From the NCBI GenBank assembly GCA_002081555.1, contig KV920908.1, positions 82,281 through 146,280 on the forward strand: a DNA stretch of 64,000 nucleotides, written 5' to 3'. Source of the DNA: Protostelium mycophagum (taxonomy: Eukaryota; Evosea; Variosea; Protosteliida; Protosteliaceae). Each line of letters starts with the position of its first letter. Within the stretch, counting starts at the first letter, position 1. Both the position numbers and the translations under genes were made by a program. Below the pieces are notes generated by a model that saw only the letters and a list, made by a program, of their open reading frames with translations, did not search any database and was not told where the DNA came from. This document shows, in pieces, positions 35,003 to 44,823 of the stretch.

Positions 35003-36243
35003 ATGCCACCGAAGGCTTTTCCTCCTGGTGTCCATCCCATCTCCTACCATGGGAAGACCGGGTCTATTTGTGGCAACAGCATTACTTGTGATTGTTGTGG
35101 TGGTGAGCAACCAATCAGTCTCAAATTCTTAATGAGAATGACCAGGTCGATTCGATAAGGCAACACAATTCTGTTCACATGCAGGCAAAGACCAGAGGAA
35201 TGCCTATCAATACATCAGGCATCTAGACTCAGGGAAGACTCTATATGAATACAAAATAGCATACTACGCAAAACAAGAAGAGACACGCTCTGTCAATGTC
35301 ACCTCAGAAAAGGCGAATGATGACAACTCTGCCGATCAACCGCAGCTCTATATAGTGGATAAGATTGTGTGCCATCGTGTGGATAATGACCAGGTGGGCG
35401 ATCTCTATCTACACACAATGAATACATACAGTGAGCACACATCTTTTGATGTTTTCAAATCTATCATTGAATTTGTACACCGATCGGTGTACGTGATCTC
35501 ATTCTGATCTTGCCAGACTTATTTTCTCGTGAAATGGAGAGGTTTTTCAGACGAACACAATACTTGGAGTCTGAGGGAGGATTTTACAGAGGGAGTTGTC
35601 GATGAATATTTCAAGGTGAGTGTCCATCTGCCATGATCGATCTGTGCTGATCACTATGATTATGATCTTCCAAATATTTCGGCAGATACAGTCTTTTTGA
35701 TGTTGCTGCAGGGGAATCCAAAAGAATATTCTTCTGATGATGAGTGAGTCTCGATTATTTTTTGTGATTATTCAAACGAATAGATTTATTATTTAAATAT
35801 TTTGACATCCAACACAAAGTCTCCTTAAAAATACGGTAATTACGCGGCCGAAGCACGGTAGTAACCGAGCCCTGGATTTTCTGTGAAGATCATTCTGATT
35901 TTTTAGGAATTCAATAACAAATACACAAGCCCAAACATTTGAGCCAAATTCGACCCCGTCCCAATCTATTGAGCCCGCCGACCCCCCGTCTCAAAATTTC
36001 GAATCACCCCTCATGTTCCCAGATTATTGGACCGCTATCCCCAAGCATCTGATGGATGACGTCATCAGTCGTTTGGGCCCCAGGGGGTGGGTCAAAACGA
36101 GAGCCGTTTGTAGATACTGGAAGAAGGCGAGTTGTAGTCTGTCAAAAAATTCATTTTTATTCTATTTTATGTGCAGGGCCACATATGCAAAAAAATTCAT
36201 TTTTCGAAATATATTTTTTGAACCGAATTTGTGCCAAAAATAG
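35003..36243 (+). CDS. Chromodomain and F-box protein with N-terminal Cys motif (TDBD-like)
   Basis: Starts MPPKAFPPGVHPISYHGK at 35003. The first exon plus the second gives SICGNSITCDCCGG followed by NAYQYIRHLDSGKTLYEYK. This resembles the Tify-binding-domain (TDBD) pattern G.C..C.C....Y..IYL..G.SLHEY, by memory. The chromodomain is QLYIVDKIVCHRVDNDQ (exon ends about 35393) joined to TYFLVKWRGFSDEHNTWSLR, with the aromatic cage residues Y, W and W in place, so methyl-lysine binding is plausible. After a Pro/Ser-rich linker comes an F-box: WTAIPKHLMDDVISRLGPRG and KTRAVCRYWKK. The frame runs to a stop at about 36243, but a splice after WKKA is also possible, so the 3' end is uncertain. Inferred role: SCF substrate receptor acting on methylated chromatin. 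Confidence 0.7.
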
Positions 36244-36973
36244 GTACACAAAGTTTATGGCTTCGCCAAACTACAATAGAATTATTCGTACTGGGGAGCA
36301 GGATTCCCGCCATAATAATATTTTAATATTTAAGCACAGAATTATGCATTCGAAATTTTCAACGTCTTTTAATTTAAACGAAAATAATGTGGTAATATAA
36401 ATTGATATGACATGATATTTATTGTTAGATTTACAACGTTGTAGACTTCTGATGAGGTTTATTTTGATTGGTGCGCGAGACAACCTCCTGTTCACCAAGG
36501 ACAAGAACAGGTCGACCTCTTTATTTCGTTCGTGCATCCCATTTTCCCGCCAAAACTACAATTCAAATTATCATAATGAGATGAACGACAGCCAAACATG
36601 TACAAAGACAACGAAAGGATCTTGGTGAACAAAATGCACTTGCCATTTTTCGCAGAAAAATAAATTCAAAATTTGAATTGAAAGTCTTCAGAGTCAGGAG
36701 AGGGACCATTGGCTGTTGGATGAAATCGGGCGGATAAACACAACCCCTCTAAAACGTCATAAAACATGATTCAGAGTCTTGGTGATCCATTCATCTCCAA
36801 CATGTAGTTGGAAAGGAAATGTTCTGGCGAATTCATGCGTTTCATTACGGCGTCACATCAACACGTCATTTCATGCTGTCCTCTGTTTGAATCAAAGAGA
36901 GAAGAACTCTTATCGTCACTGATCAAAAGACAATCATGACAATGAATACCCAAAAAAACTCAAAAACAGACTT
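36244..36973. other. 3' region after the chromo-F-box gene
   Basis: No certain gene. Possible extra 3' exons of the chromo-F-box gene lie near 36425-36560 (acceptor ATTGTTAG at 36421-36428). It includes the palindromic word ACAACGTTGT at about 36433 and a TTTTCCCGCCAAAAC word at about 36541. The coiled-coil gene ends at 36974 from the other side. Confidence 0.4.
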
Positions 36974-37333
36974 TTATTGTTCTCTCAGTCTGACGAGTTC
37001 GTCGTGAGCCTGGCTGATGCCTCTTTGCTTCTCCTTCTCCTGTTCGGTCTTTCCGTGCTTGGCGAGGTCAGAGGCCTCTTTCTTCATAACCTCGATCTGC
37101 TCTTCGAGCTCGATGATCTTGTCCTTGTTCTGCTTGTGGTGGTCTCCCTCTCTTCCTTGTAACTTCAAGTTGTTGGCGTCCTCCTTGGGCTCCTCCTTCT
37201 TCAAAGAGGCAGTGTTGTCAGGGTGGTCGGTGACTGTTTTATGATCAGAAAATGAAGTCTGACAGACAGTCTAAATGTGCTCACATTGACCGGTGGCGGC
37301 GTGGGTTTGGTTGTCTTCTGTAACTTTGGTCAT
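36974..37333 (-). CDS. Small charged coiled-coil protein, family unknown
   Basis: Two exons. The first starts MTKVTEDNQTHAATGQ at 37333 and ends at donor gtgagcac. The second joins as FTDHPDNTASLKKEEP and continues through KIIELEEQIEVMKKEASDLA to HDELVRLREQ at the stop (36974). The protein is about 100 residues, very rich in Lys and Glu, with a heptad-like I..LE.QI..MKK.A..L pattern over the middle third, so a single coiled coil is likely. No signal peptide or membrane segment. I do not recognise the family; small regulators such as IF1- or stathmin-like proteins share this general look but not clear motifs. Confidence 0.65.
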
Positions 37334-37749
37334 TGTGTGTGTTGGTTGTTTGTGATCTTGTTTCTGTCCATCCACACACCGAATCCAAGACCGATCCGAA
37401 TTTCTCCGGCTTTTCACGACGAAAAACAACGAGCAGATACACCTTTAATCCTCCAAATATTTTTATAAGATGAGACCAGTGCAAGCATTACCTGCATGAG
37501 TAGACGTTACTGACCAGGCGTGTGACGTTTGGAGGAATCACCAAATGAAATGCAGAACTTTTGAACAAAATGAATTATATTTAAAGAAGATCATTCAGTT
37601 GACTCAACTTCCTCGACGGGGCAATTGCACTGTGCTTCTCATTTTGATGAGAATGTGTCTTTCTGTACATAGATTATTCAAAAAAACCGGTTTTTCCAGA
37701 ACCGGAATGCGTGTGAGCAATAACCAAATCCCACCATCACATCACTTGA
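37334..37749. promoter_or_regulatory. Divergent region between the coiled-coil gene and the Zn2Cys6-PAS gene
   Basis: 416 bp between two start codons in opposite directions. It contains the palindrome AAACCGGTTTTTCCAGAACCGG-like cluster around 37682-37702 (ACCGGTTTTT and AGAACCGG). No gene seen. Confidence 0.4.
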
Positions 37750-39355
37750 ATGATAGATCCGCTGCAGACGACTCAAGAAATCTTGACAACGAATTCAGCA
37801 GAAGGAAAGAAAAACAAGGTCATTGCCTGTGGTAACTGCAGGAAATCTCACGTCTCTTGCGATGCAGGTGATTTCTCTCATGCCAACCGGGATCTGATTC
37901 GTGATTAAGGACGACCCTGCAGAAGATGCATTTCGAAACAATTAGAATCGTCCTGTATGGATCCCGAAAGAAAGAAGGTAGGCAGGAAGCCGAGAGATAA
38001 GACGGCACAAGCCTCCCTCTTCGAGTTGAATCAATCGATACCAGCCAATCAAGAACCCAGCTCACCAGATGTAAGTTGACAATTTCCTTGATGTAATTAA
38101 ATGTGAAATAGAGGATATTGAGCTCACCTCCTGTGACGAGCTCATCACTGTAAGTACAGTGTCAGTCAGACAATACAGTCACGACCATCTTTCACAAAAA
38201 GACAACAACATAAATTAAACTGCTCTCTTCCGGAGTTGCAGATACATCTGAAGAACATGAAACTGATTGTGTACAGAGAGGATGAGGTCAGTGCATTATT
38301 GAACGATTTGGCAGACCCACAATCACTCACTCCCTTCGATCTCATCTACAACTTTCCAACGGATACGCGTAAATTTCAAAATTTCATCGAATTTTCATTG
38401 GATTTTCTGAGAAATTTCAGAGGTAGAAGACATCGCACAAGATCCCTACACGACACATTCCATAGCTGGTCACATAGAGTCTGTGTTGATTGAAAAATCA
38501 AGATTGATGTGAGCGAAAAAAATCCGATTTTCCCAAATAAATATATGCAGGGGTTGGCCAGACCATTTCAGGCAGAGGAAGTTGAAAACCTGGAAAGATT
38601 TTGAGAGGAAGAAGGAAAAGATATTTAACTTCATGACTTCGGAGCAAATCCAAACCATGAGGCGGGAGTTCCAGAGCACTCTGACTGTAAACGTCTTTTC
38701 ATTCTTTTGTGTTTGTAATGTGTAGTTGAGATCTTTTGACTCGTTGTAGTTGTATAAACAACTTGCATCAAGCATAGATGTTCCCGCAATAGTTTGGGGC
38801 TGGCACGGGACTGTTTGGCACGTGAACGAATCATTTAAACATCTTACCGGTTTTTCCAAGGAAATTCCCAACGCTGTGGGGACTTTTCTGTTGATGGAAG
38901 TTCTAAGTTTAGACATGACAGGACTCTGTACATACGTAAGTACATTTGAATCTTGAAAAAGGCGGGAAACTGATGATTGAAGGCATGGAATGAGCAGATA
39001 CACGCGTCTAGTGATACAGTGGTCGTGGTTCCTCTGCAGGTAAGCGTTGTAGATTGACACAAACTGACGCCTAGAAGTTGCGCGCTTGGAACGAAAACAA
39101 CGCCCACGCAAAGATCAAGAAGAATATTGATGGTGAAGAGATACACTATATAGAAGGTAGATCTGTTTGTCCATTTCTATTCTCTGATGCGAATTCATCA
39201 TGTTCGCCTCCATCATCAAAAGAATGACAAGAGAAGGCAGCATGAGTGTGACCATAAAGAGAGACGTCTTGGACCTTGCAGTGTTATTCTGGGGACAGTT
39301 TCTTCCTGCCCCATCACTGCTGAGGGAGCATCCCATACATAGAAGAGTTGAATAA
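37750..39355 (+). CDS. Zn2Cys6 transcription factor with PAS domain (ERT1/AcuK-like architecture)
   Basis: Starts MIDPLQTTQEILTTNSAEGK at 37750. The binuclear cluster reads ACGNCRKSHVSCDAG then RPCRRCISKQLESSCMD, spacing C-x2-C-x6-C-x5-C-x2-C-x8-C, within the GAL4-type consensus; the intron falls after the third Cys. A basic linker KKVGRKPRDK follows. Middle exons include RQRKLKTWKDFERKKEKIF. A PAS-like domain follows (about 38750-38938): SIDVPAIVWGWHGTVWHVN and NESFKHLTGFSKEIP. The C-terminus (KRDVLDLAVLFWGQFLPAP) ends HPIHRRVE at 39355. Fungal ERT1/RDS2/AcuK regulators of gluconeogenesis combine the same N-terminal cluster and PAS-like region. Here the function is only inferred: a nuclear sequence-specific DNA binder, possibly responding to carbon state. 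Confidence 0.82.
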
Positions 39356-41082
39356 TAAAGAGAGTAAATATGTGAAGATGGTGATGCGCAAGACAGCAGT
39401 CTTGAAATGGACGGTGAGCAGATGGTGGACACATTTGAAATTTGAAAAGGTTCGATAAAGGCGGGAAAATCAAAAGTTTTCGGAAATCTTCAATCCCCAA
39501 CCAATCGCAAAGAGATACGAGACAATATAAGACCTCTGTTGGTCAGTATCTTAAGTGGAAATAATCGGTCAACAGCCTCTTGCTGAGCACTTGGCCAAGA
39601 GCATGCTCCACACTGAAACGGGAGTTTTCAAACGGATCACAACCAAGTAGAGAAAAGAAAAAGACAAATATAGAGAGCTGGTGCTAGAATTACAAAGCAG
39701 AGATAGAGGATACATTGTTCACCTCTTCCCCATTGAAGTATTAGCGATGAACCATGCTCATTCATCAAAGAACATCCGCAGGCTACCAAGCAACAACCGG
39801 AGGCGATAAGATACGATAGTGAGAACAACGGTAGAAGACAGAAGAAATCTTGTGAAGAACAAAATGATTTTAAAAAAACCGATTCTGAGGGTGCCCAATA
39901 AATCAAAACCATGTTGTCGGGGGTCCAAAACCCCGGTAGGCACTACTTTTTGTTTCTTGATAATTCGAAAAATAATTCGCCCGAGCAGGAAAAAATTTGC
40001 CCGAGCTCGCACTGGCACAAGTCCTGATCTCGCACAAATTGATGTTCAAATGCCAGGCAGGGCCAGAATGCTTGGTAATGAATGTGCTTGTCTTACAATG
40101 GCACAAAGGACAATGATCAAATCTCTGAATTTTTATTATTCATAAGAAGAAGCTGAGGCTGGACATGCCAGACATTATGGAATCAGCTTGGTTCAGCAAT
40201 TGCATGAAAAATTGCAGTCACTGCTGAGAGCCCTGACTTTGCCTTGCATTTGAACACCCTTTTGTGCAAGCTTGAGGCTTATGCCAGTGCAAGCTTGGGC
40301 AAATTAGAGCTTCTAGGTTCTTACAGACAGCATATTGTAAGATTCCTGTAACATAGTGGGCTTTTGGCTGGCTTATGTGTTCTCACTGATGTCTATATTA
40401 TTTTTTTATGGGCATAGCAGTGACTTGTTTGTGAATTTGCACTAATTTATGGTGGATCATTCCCAATCAATTTGATAATATGGTGCAGCAATACAGCTGC
40501 AAATCAAAAACCTTTATTTATACTTGCCTGGTATCAGGATTTAAATTTTTTAATCTAAGACCTTCTTTTTTCTGTCTTATCTCCTACAGTTGATTCCTAA
40601 GACATTTCTATTTATTTTTTAAAAATTGCATAGTGCACTTTATGTGATATAATTTGACCCCTAGTATAGTCAGTTTTATCTCTATTAAAAAAAACACCCT
40701 CAAGTCAGTTGCGCTAAAAATAACAGCTGAGGCTTTTGTCATCCTGACATGAGGTGTCTTTCTTAATGGGGAAGTGCAACCAATGTAATGGAGTACTTAT
40801 CCAATTCTCCTCTGCCTATGAATCTACAATCTGTGTATCTAAGGGGGGTGTTATATTTTGACCTTTTTGTAAATCCATAGGCCTATAAAATTGTGCAGCA
40901 GACTCAAAATTTAATCCATTCCATATAATTTTGGAGTTTGAGCCCTTAATCCATAGTAACAAGATGTTTTCGGCATCTTAACTTCAGATTTTGACAGATA
41001 TTTTATGACAATACAGATTTGAGTTTCGGACCAGGACCCTTATCTCATTGTTTGATAGTTTCACTTTTTAGCTATTTAGAAG
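39356..41082. other. Gene-free stretch of different composition
   Basis: 1.7 kb with no supported gene. From about 39890 the sequence is AT-rich and nearly lacks the short words that pepper the rest of the window (no GAAATTTC pairs, no GGCGGGAAA). It contains a small inverted feature near 39920 (GGGGTCCAAAACCCCGG) and two related CCCGAGC blocks (about 39982 and 40000). The phrase GTGCAAGCTT occurs twice in 40263-40296. This looks like a decayed insertion or long intergenic spacer; I could not identify a transposase or reverse transcriptase frame. Confidence 0.4.
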
Positions 41083-42583
41083 ATGCAACTCAGTCTCTTA
41101 CTATTTCCTCTTCTTATTGCCCTTTGTGCCTCTCAAAGCACTCAATATGGGCAAGGGAAATTTTCCCTTCTAGCACCTGCAGGAGTAGCTTTTAAGACAG
41201 CCATCAATAATGACAACAGTGGAATCACCCTGCTTTTCTCCACCAATCCCTCTACTGTCATCTATGTTCTTGATCTCAATAACCTGCCACTCCAGAACTA
41301 CACACAGAATAGTGTTAATACTCTGATTGCATCTTCACGCTTCTTTCAAGTAGACATCAGAACTCTCAACAGCTCTATATCCTCAACAGAGACCATAACA
41401 GGAGGATGGATCATCACCAGAAATGGCATAGATACAATCTACCTCTTTGGTTTCAGTACAGTCTATACCCTCTCTGGATCACCTTCTGCTTACACCATCA
41501 CATCTTATCCCAGCTCTGTGCCTTTAGATGGTGCTCTCATTGGTTCAGACAGCCCCAACAATTTATACATTCATTCTGGAGCTGATGTGGGGAGATCTTA
41601 CGGACAATTAATCATCTTTAATCTTAACTCCAATACTTTTTCCAATATCACCACCCAGTTGTCTTCTGGTGCAGTGGATGTGTACTACAGAGAGTTTGAC
41701 GACCTATTATTCTTACAAGGCAAGCTTCTTGGCAATCCCATCAACGTCGTCACATTATTTGCCACCAATCTCACCACCATTGGCACCATAATGGACAGAC
41801 AGAGCCTGCTTTCGGTTGTCATCATGAAGGTGATTTTATTCATTTTCTGGCATTTGTTGATGCCATTGTAGTACAGCCTCCCCTCTGTTGTTATCATCAA
41901 AAAAAATTCTGGATTTCGGCAGTTTAATTTCACTCTGCCCTTTATTCAAGATATGATAGACTCACAAAACTTCTTTGCCGATGGCGGAACTGCCGTAAAC
42001 GCCCAATTTGGACTCAGTATGCTGTTTGATATTCAAGTAAAACCTTTCTTGATATTTTATAGATGCTTTTGCGTCTGCCAGACAAAATAGTGTGGCATGG
42101 ATCTACAACGACGACACCTATTTCTACAATGTCGCGCCTGCACCTGCTATTGGAGTTACCACACAAGAGCGACCGCTGTCCCCAATCCTGCAGAATACAG
42201 TTCTTTGCGGGTCATACTTCACCAGGAACGGCACCCAGAACTTTTACTTCACCAACGACTCCATCATCGTGGCCAACAGCTGGGGATGCTCCTACGACTG
42301 CAACGGCAATGGAGCCTGCACCTCTCCCAATTACCTCTTGGGCGGACCGGGAGTGTGCAGCTGCAACACCGGATACACTGGAACATTCTGTGATCAGATA
42401 ATCACACCCACGTCGTCGACATCCTCTGTATCCTCTGCATCCTCCTCTCTGAAATCCTCATCTTTGGCACCACAAACTTCCGGCCTCGTACCCGCGACCA
42501 AACCGACTTCACACGCACAGAGGGAGATGGTACCTTTCGTTATAGTGGCAACCATGGCCGTTTTAGCTCTCCTCTCTTGTTGA
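41083..42583 (+). CDS. Secreted surface protein with one EGF-like motif and C-terminal anchor signal
   Basis: Starts MQLSLLLFPLLIALCASQ, a clear signal peptide. The body is rich in Ser, Thr, Asn and N-glycosylation sites and shows short beta-strand-like repeats (GGWIITRNGIDTIYLFG; GQLIIFNLNSNTFSN), compatible with a propeller. Intron 1 is about 41830-41870; intron 2 is 42017-42062 (donor gtatgc), after which the frame is NAFASARQNSVAWIYND. Near the end is an EGF-like motif, CSYDCNGNGACTSP and GVCSCNTGYTGTFCD, with spacing as in Dictyostelium surface proteins. A Ser/Thr stalk (SSTSSVSSASSSLKSSS) and a final hydrophobic stretch (FVIVATMAVLALLSC) follow, fitting a GPI signal. Likely a cell-surface or adhesion protein; specific family unknown. 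Confidence 0.8.
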
Positions 42584-43007
42584 TCCTCTTCAATAAATCG
42601 CAAATTCAATATTTCATAAATGTACAAAAATGTACAAGAATGTAAGAGAAATGTGTACGTGTTTTTGGCGCGAAAAGTCTGCTTCACCCGCGAAGCCCAA
42701 AGGCGGAGTTTTGCAACGCAGAACCAAAAATGCAATTCAAAGAAAGGAAGGGTCCTTTCTAATCCTTGTGTATTATGAGGATTTGGTCGACTTCTTCATC
42801 ACGTGAGAATCCTAGGTATGTTTAGAGGTTGACTCTGACCGGGAAGGAGCCATCAAGACGCCAAACCCACAGTGCATGTGGTTTCACATCAGTAACCGCA
42901 CCTCAAGGTAATTCCACACCGAACACCTTGAAATTCTGGTGAGAAGGTATTGCTTCTCATCCATTTCAGCAAAACCTTAAATCCTGATGAAAAATTATGT
43001 AAAAAAG
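42584..43007. other. Intergenic region before tRNA-Lys copy 1
   Basis: No gene seen. A TTTTTGGCGCGAAAAG word lies at about 42662, an E2F-like variant of the dispersed GGCGGGAAA word. Confidence 0.4.
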
Positions 43008-43097
43008 CGCCCACCGGGGGGCTCGAACCCCCGACCACACGGTGATCTTTGGATATCCCATAAAAGCCGTGCGCTCTACCGACTGAGCTAGGCGGGC
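43008..43097 (-). tRNA. tRNA-Lys (TTT) with 17-nt intron, copy 1
   Basis: Read on the minus strand: acceptor GCCCGCC pairs with GGTGGGC, D arm TAGCTCAGTCGGTAGAGC, anticodon stem CACGG/CCGTG, loop CTTTTA-intron-A, giving anticodon TTT, and T arm GGTTCGAGCCC. The 17-nt intron (TGGGATATCCAAAGATC) sits at the canonical site one base after the anticodon. The mature length is 73 nt. Introns in tRNA-Lys are uncommon in many eukaryotes. Confidence 0.94.
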
Positions 43098-43279
43098 TTG
43101 CTGGGTGTTCGAAAATCCCATAAATATAAAATAATAGAATATATATATGGCACTCGTATCGACACTTTACGAAGTCTAAACTCATCTATTTCAGCACAAC
43201 CTTTCATCATTCACATTTCAGAAAGTAGGATGTGGATAAGTATCAAGATCGTCCCCACCAGTGGTGCCAGCAGCCACGG

Positions 43280-44624
43280 TCATTTGTTACGGGACATAGC
43301 TCTTTTCAATCTTCTCTCCACAAATTGTTTCCAGCTTATTAGTGTCTTCGAATTCCCTTGGATCAACGCGAAATTCAATGTGAGTGTGCTCACATGCGAG
43401 ATTGTTGATTATCTTTGTGTCCGTGAGCGTGGAGGGGTTTTGTTGTTCACAGAGACTCAAAGCGTGTCTGTGGCGTTCTATTGCAAGCCGTTTGAAGAGA
43501 GTCTTTTGAGGTGTTGTGTCGCAGTGCGGAAGAGGTGATTCGTTCTTTGGAGGAAATAAATAAAAGTAAACCAAAAGCGCCCACCGGGGGGCTCGAACCC
43601 CCGACCACACGGTGATCTTTGGATATTCCATAAAAGCCGTGCGCTCTACCGACTGAGCTAGGCGGGCCGGTTGTAAATTGCTTTAATTTCATGATGTTGT
43701 TTAATTATGAATTGTCATTATCAATTGTAAATTTTTAGAGAGCAAAATGCAACACAACTGAACTGGATTAAAGACTTACCTACCTTCCTGGGATGAAAGT
43801 ATTGTTCGGTCATTATCTTTGCTGGTCCAAAAAGTCCCAATACCTCAATTATAATGGAAGATGAATCCAAGAGGGACCTGTGGTGAACCGCATGATTTTT
43901 CCTTAAGCCGAGGAATGAGATCGTGAATGATGAGGGCAAGTCATCAACAATTCAGTTGGATATGATTGGCCAATTCTTTGACATAAGGAGTCTGCTGGTG
44001 ATCAATACGTAAATGATCTCCCAATCGATTCAGTGCGCGATGGCCGCACAAAGCGAATCGGAGGAACGTTGGACGAAAACAGAAGAGGATGAAAAGTCAA
44101 AGACTTACTGATGAGGCAATCTGGATGGCTTCATCAAGCCGAACATCGACTTTAGAGGTGTTGTGTCCTGCTAGATTATAATCAAATTTGGTTAACTTCT
44201 GTAAAGTCTGCTTGAACTTGACGTCTGAATCGGTCATATGAGGTCCTGACGTGTAATCATCTCATTATTCAAGAGCGATCTAACAAGCATCAGAGAAATA
44301 TTCCAGAGGATGCCTTCCATCTCGAGAAAGAATTTCATATGCTCCCACTATGGATTACATACCCCTGAGTAACTGTGGAACTTATGATTCATTCTTATAG
44401 ACTTGAGATTCCCCAAGTACTTCGCTTTTCTTGGATCGGATGCGCCGTTGGTGATCTCCGGGCTGAGCGTTGGGTTTTGAAAATTCTCTCTGGCGGGTTT
44501 TAACTAAAAACATCCGCTCGAAAACAACGCAACAATTATTTGGTCTGAAAGTTCTAGCACAACAGACCACCTCTATAGATCCACGCCTTGTTATAGAACA
44601 AGATGGACACTTAGGCTGAGCCAT
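43280..44624 (-). CDS. Unidentified multi-exon gene enclosing a tRNA-Lys in an intron
   Basis: Several minus-strand exons read like one protein, but I do not recognise it. In order: a 5' exon with ATG at 44624 (MAQPKCPSC, join uncertain); GNLKSIRMNHKFHSYSG ending at gtatgt (about 44366); HMTDSDVKFKQTLQKLTKFD to EAIQIASS ending at gtaagt (about 44112); FALCGHRALNRLGDHLRIDH (about 43945-44057); SSSIIIEVLGLFGPAKIMTE to YFHPRK ending at gtaggt (about 43775); then, after an intron with the tRNA-Lys (43578-43667), HCDTTPQKTLFKRLAIERHR to DTKIINNLA. The last exon reads WKQFVERRLKRAMSRNK with the stop at 43280. The basic C-terminal helix would suit an organellar or RNA-associated protein; that is speculation. 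Confidence 0.45.
43578..43667 (-). tRNA. tRNA-Lys (TTT) with 17-nt intron, copy 2
   Basis: Same structure as the copy at 43008-43097, same strand, 570 bp away. The only difference I see is one base inside the intron (GGAATATCC versus GGGATATCC); the mature sequences look identical. It lies inside what I read as an intron (about 43558-43774) of the unidentified gene on the same strand. Confidence 0.94.
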
Positions 44625-44823
44625 CCTGTCAGAATGTTGTGTATCAACATGATGTAATTAATGTGTTTGTGTCTCTCCAAGCGGTGATGTCCGAGTGTGT
44701 GATGACGACCTCAGCTCTTCATTAGAACACAATGTATCTATATTGATCAACAACAGACAGATTTCAACCAAGAGAGACCAATGTCTATAAATAGAATCTC
44801 ATAAAAGAATAAACAGACAGTGT

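Noticed and set aside
38470-39432. Long minus-strand open frames opposite the Zn2Cys6-PAS gene
   Set aside because: They are antisense shadows; the plus strand has the zinc cluster, PAS similarity and consistent splice sites.
39637-39912. Hydrophobic 91-residue minus-strand frame
   Set aside because: No start context, no splice sites and no family; it lies in a composition-biased gene-free region.
42063-42401. Alternative frame across the EGF exon of the surface protein
   Set aside because: It comes from using donor gtaaaa at 42036; donor gtatgc at 42017 restores the frame with the EGF cysteines and the anchor signal.
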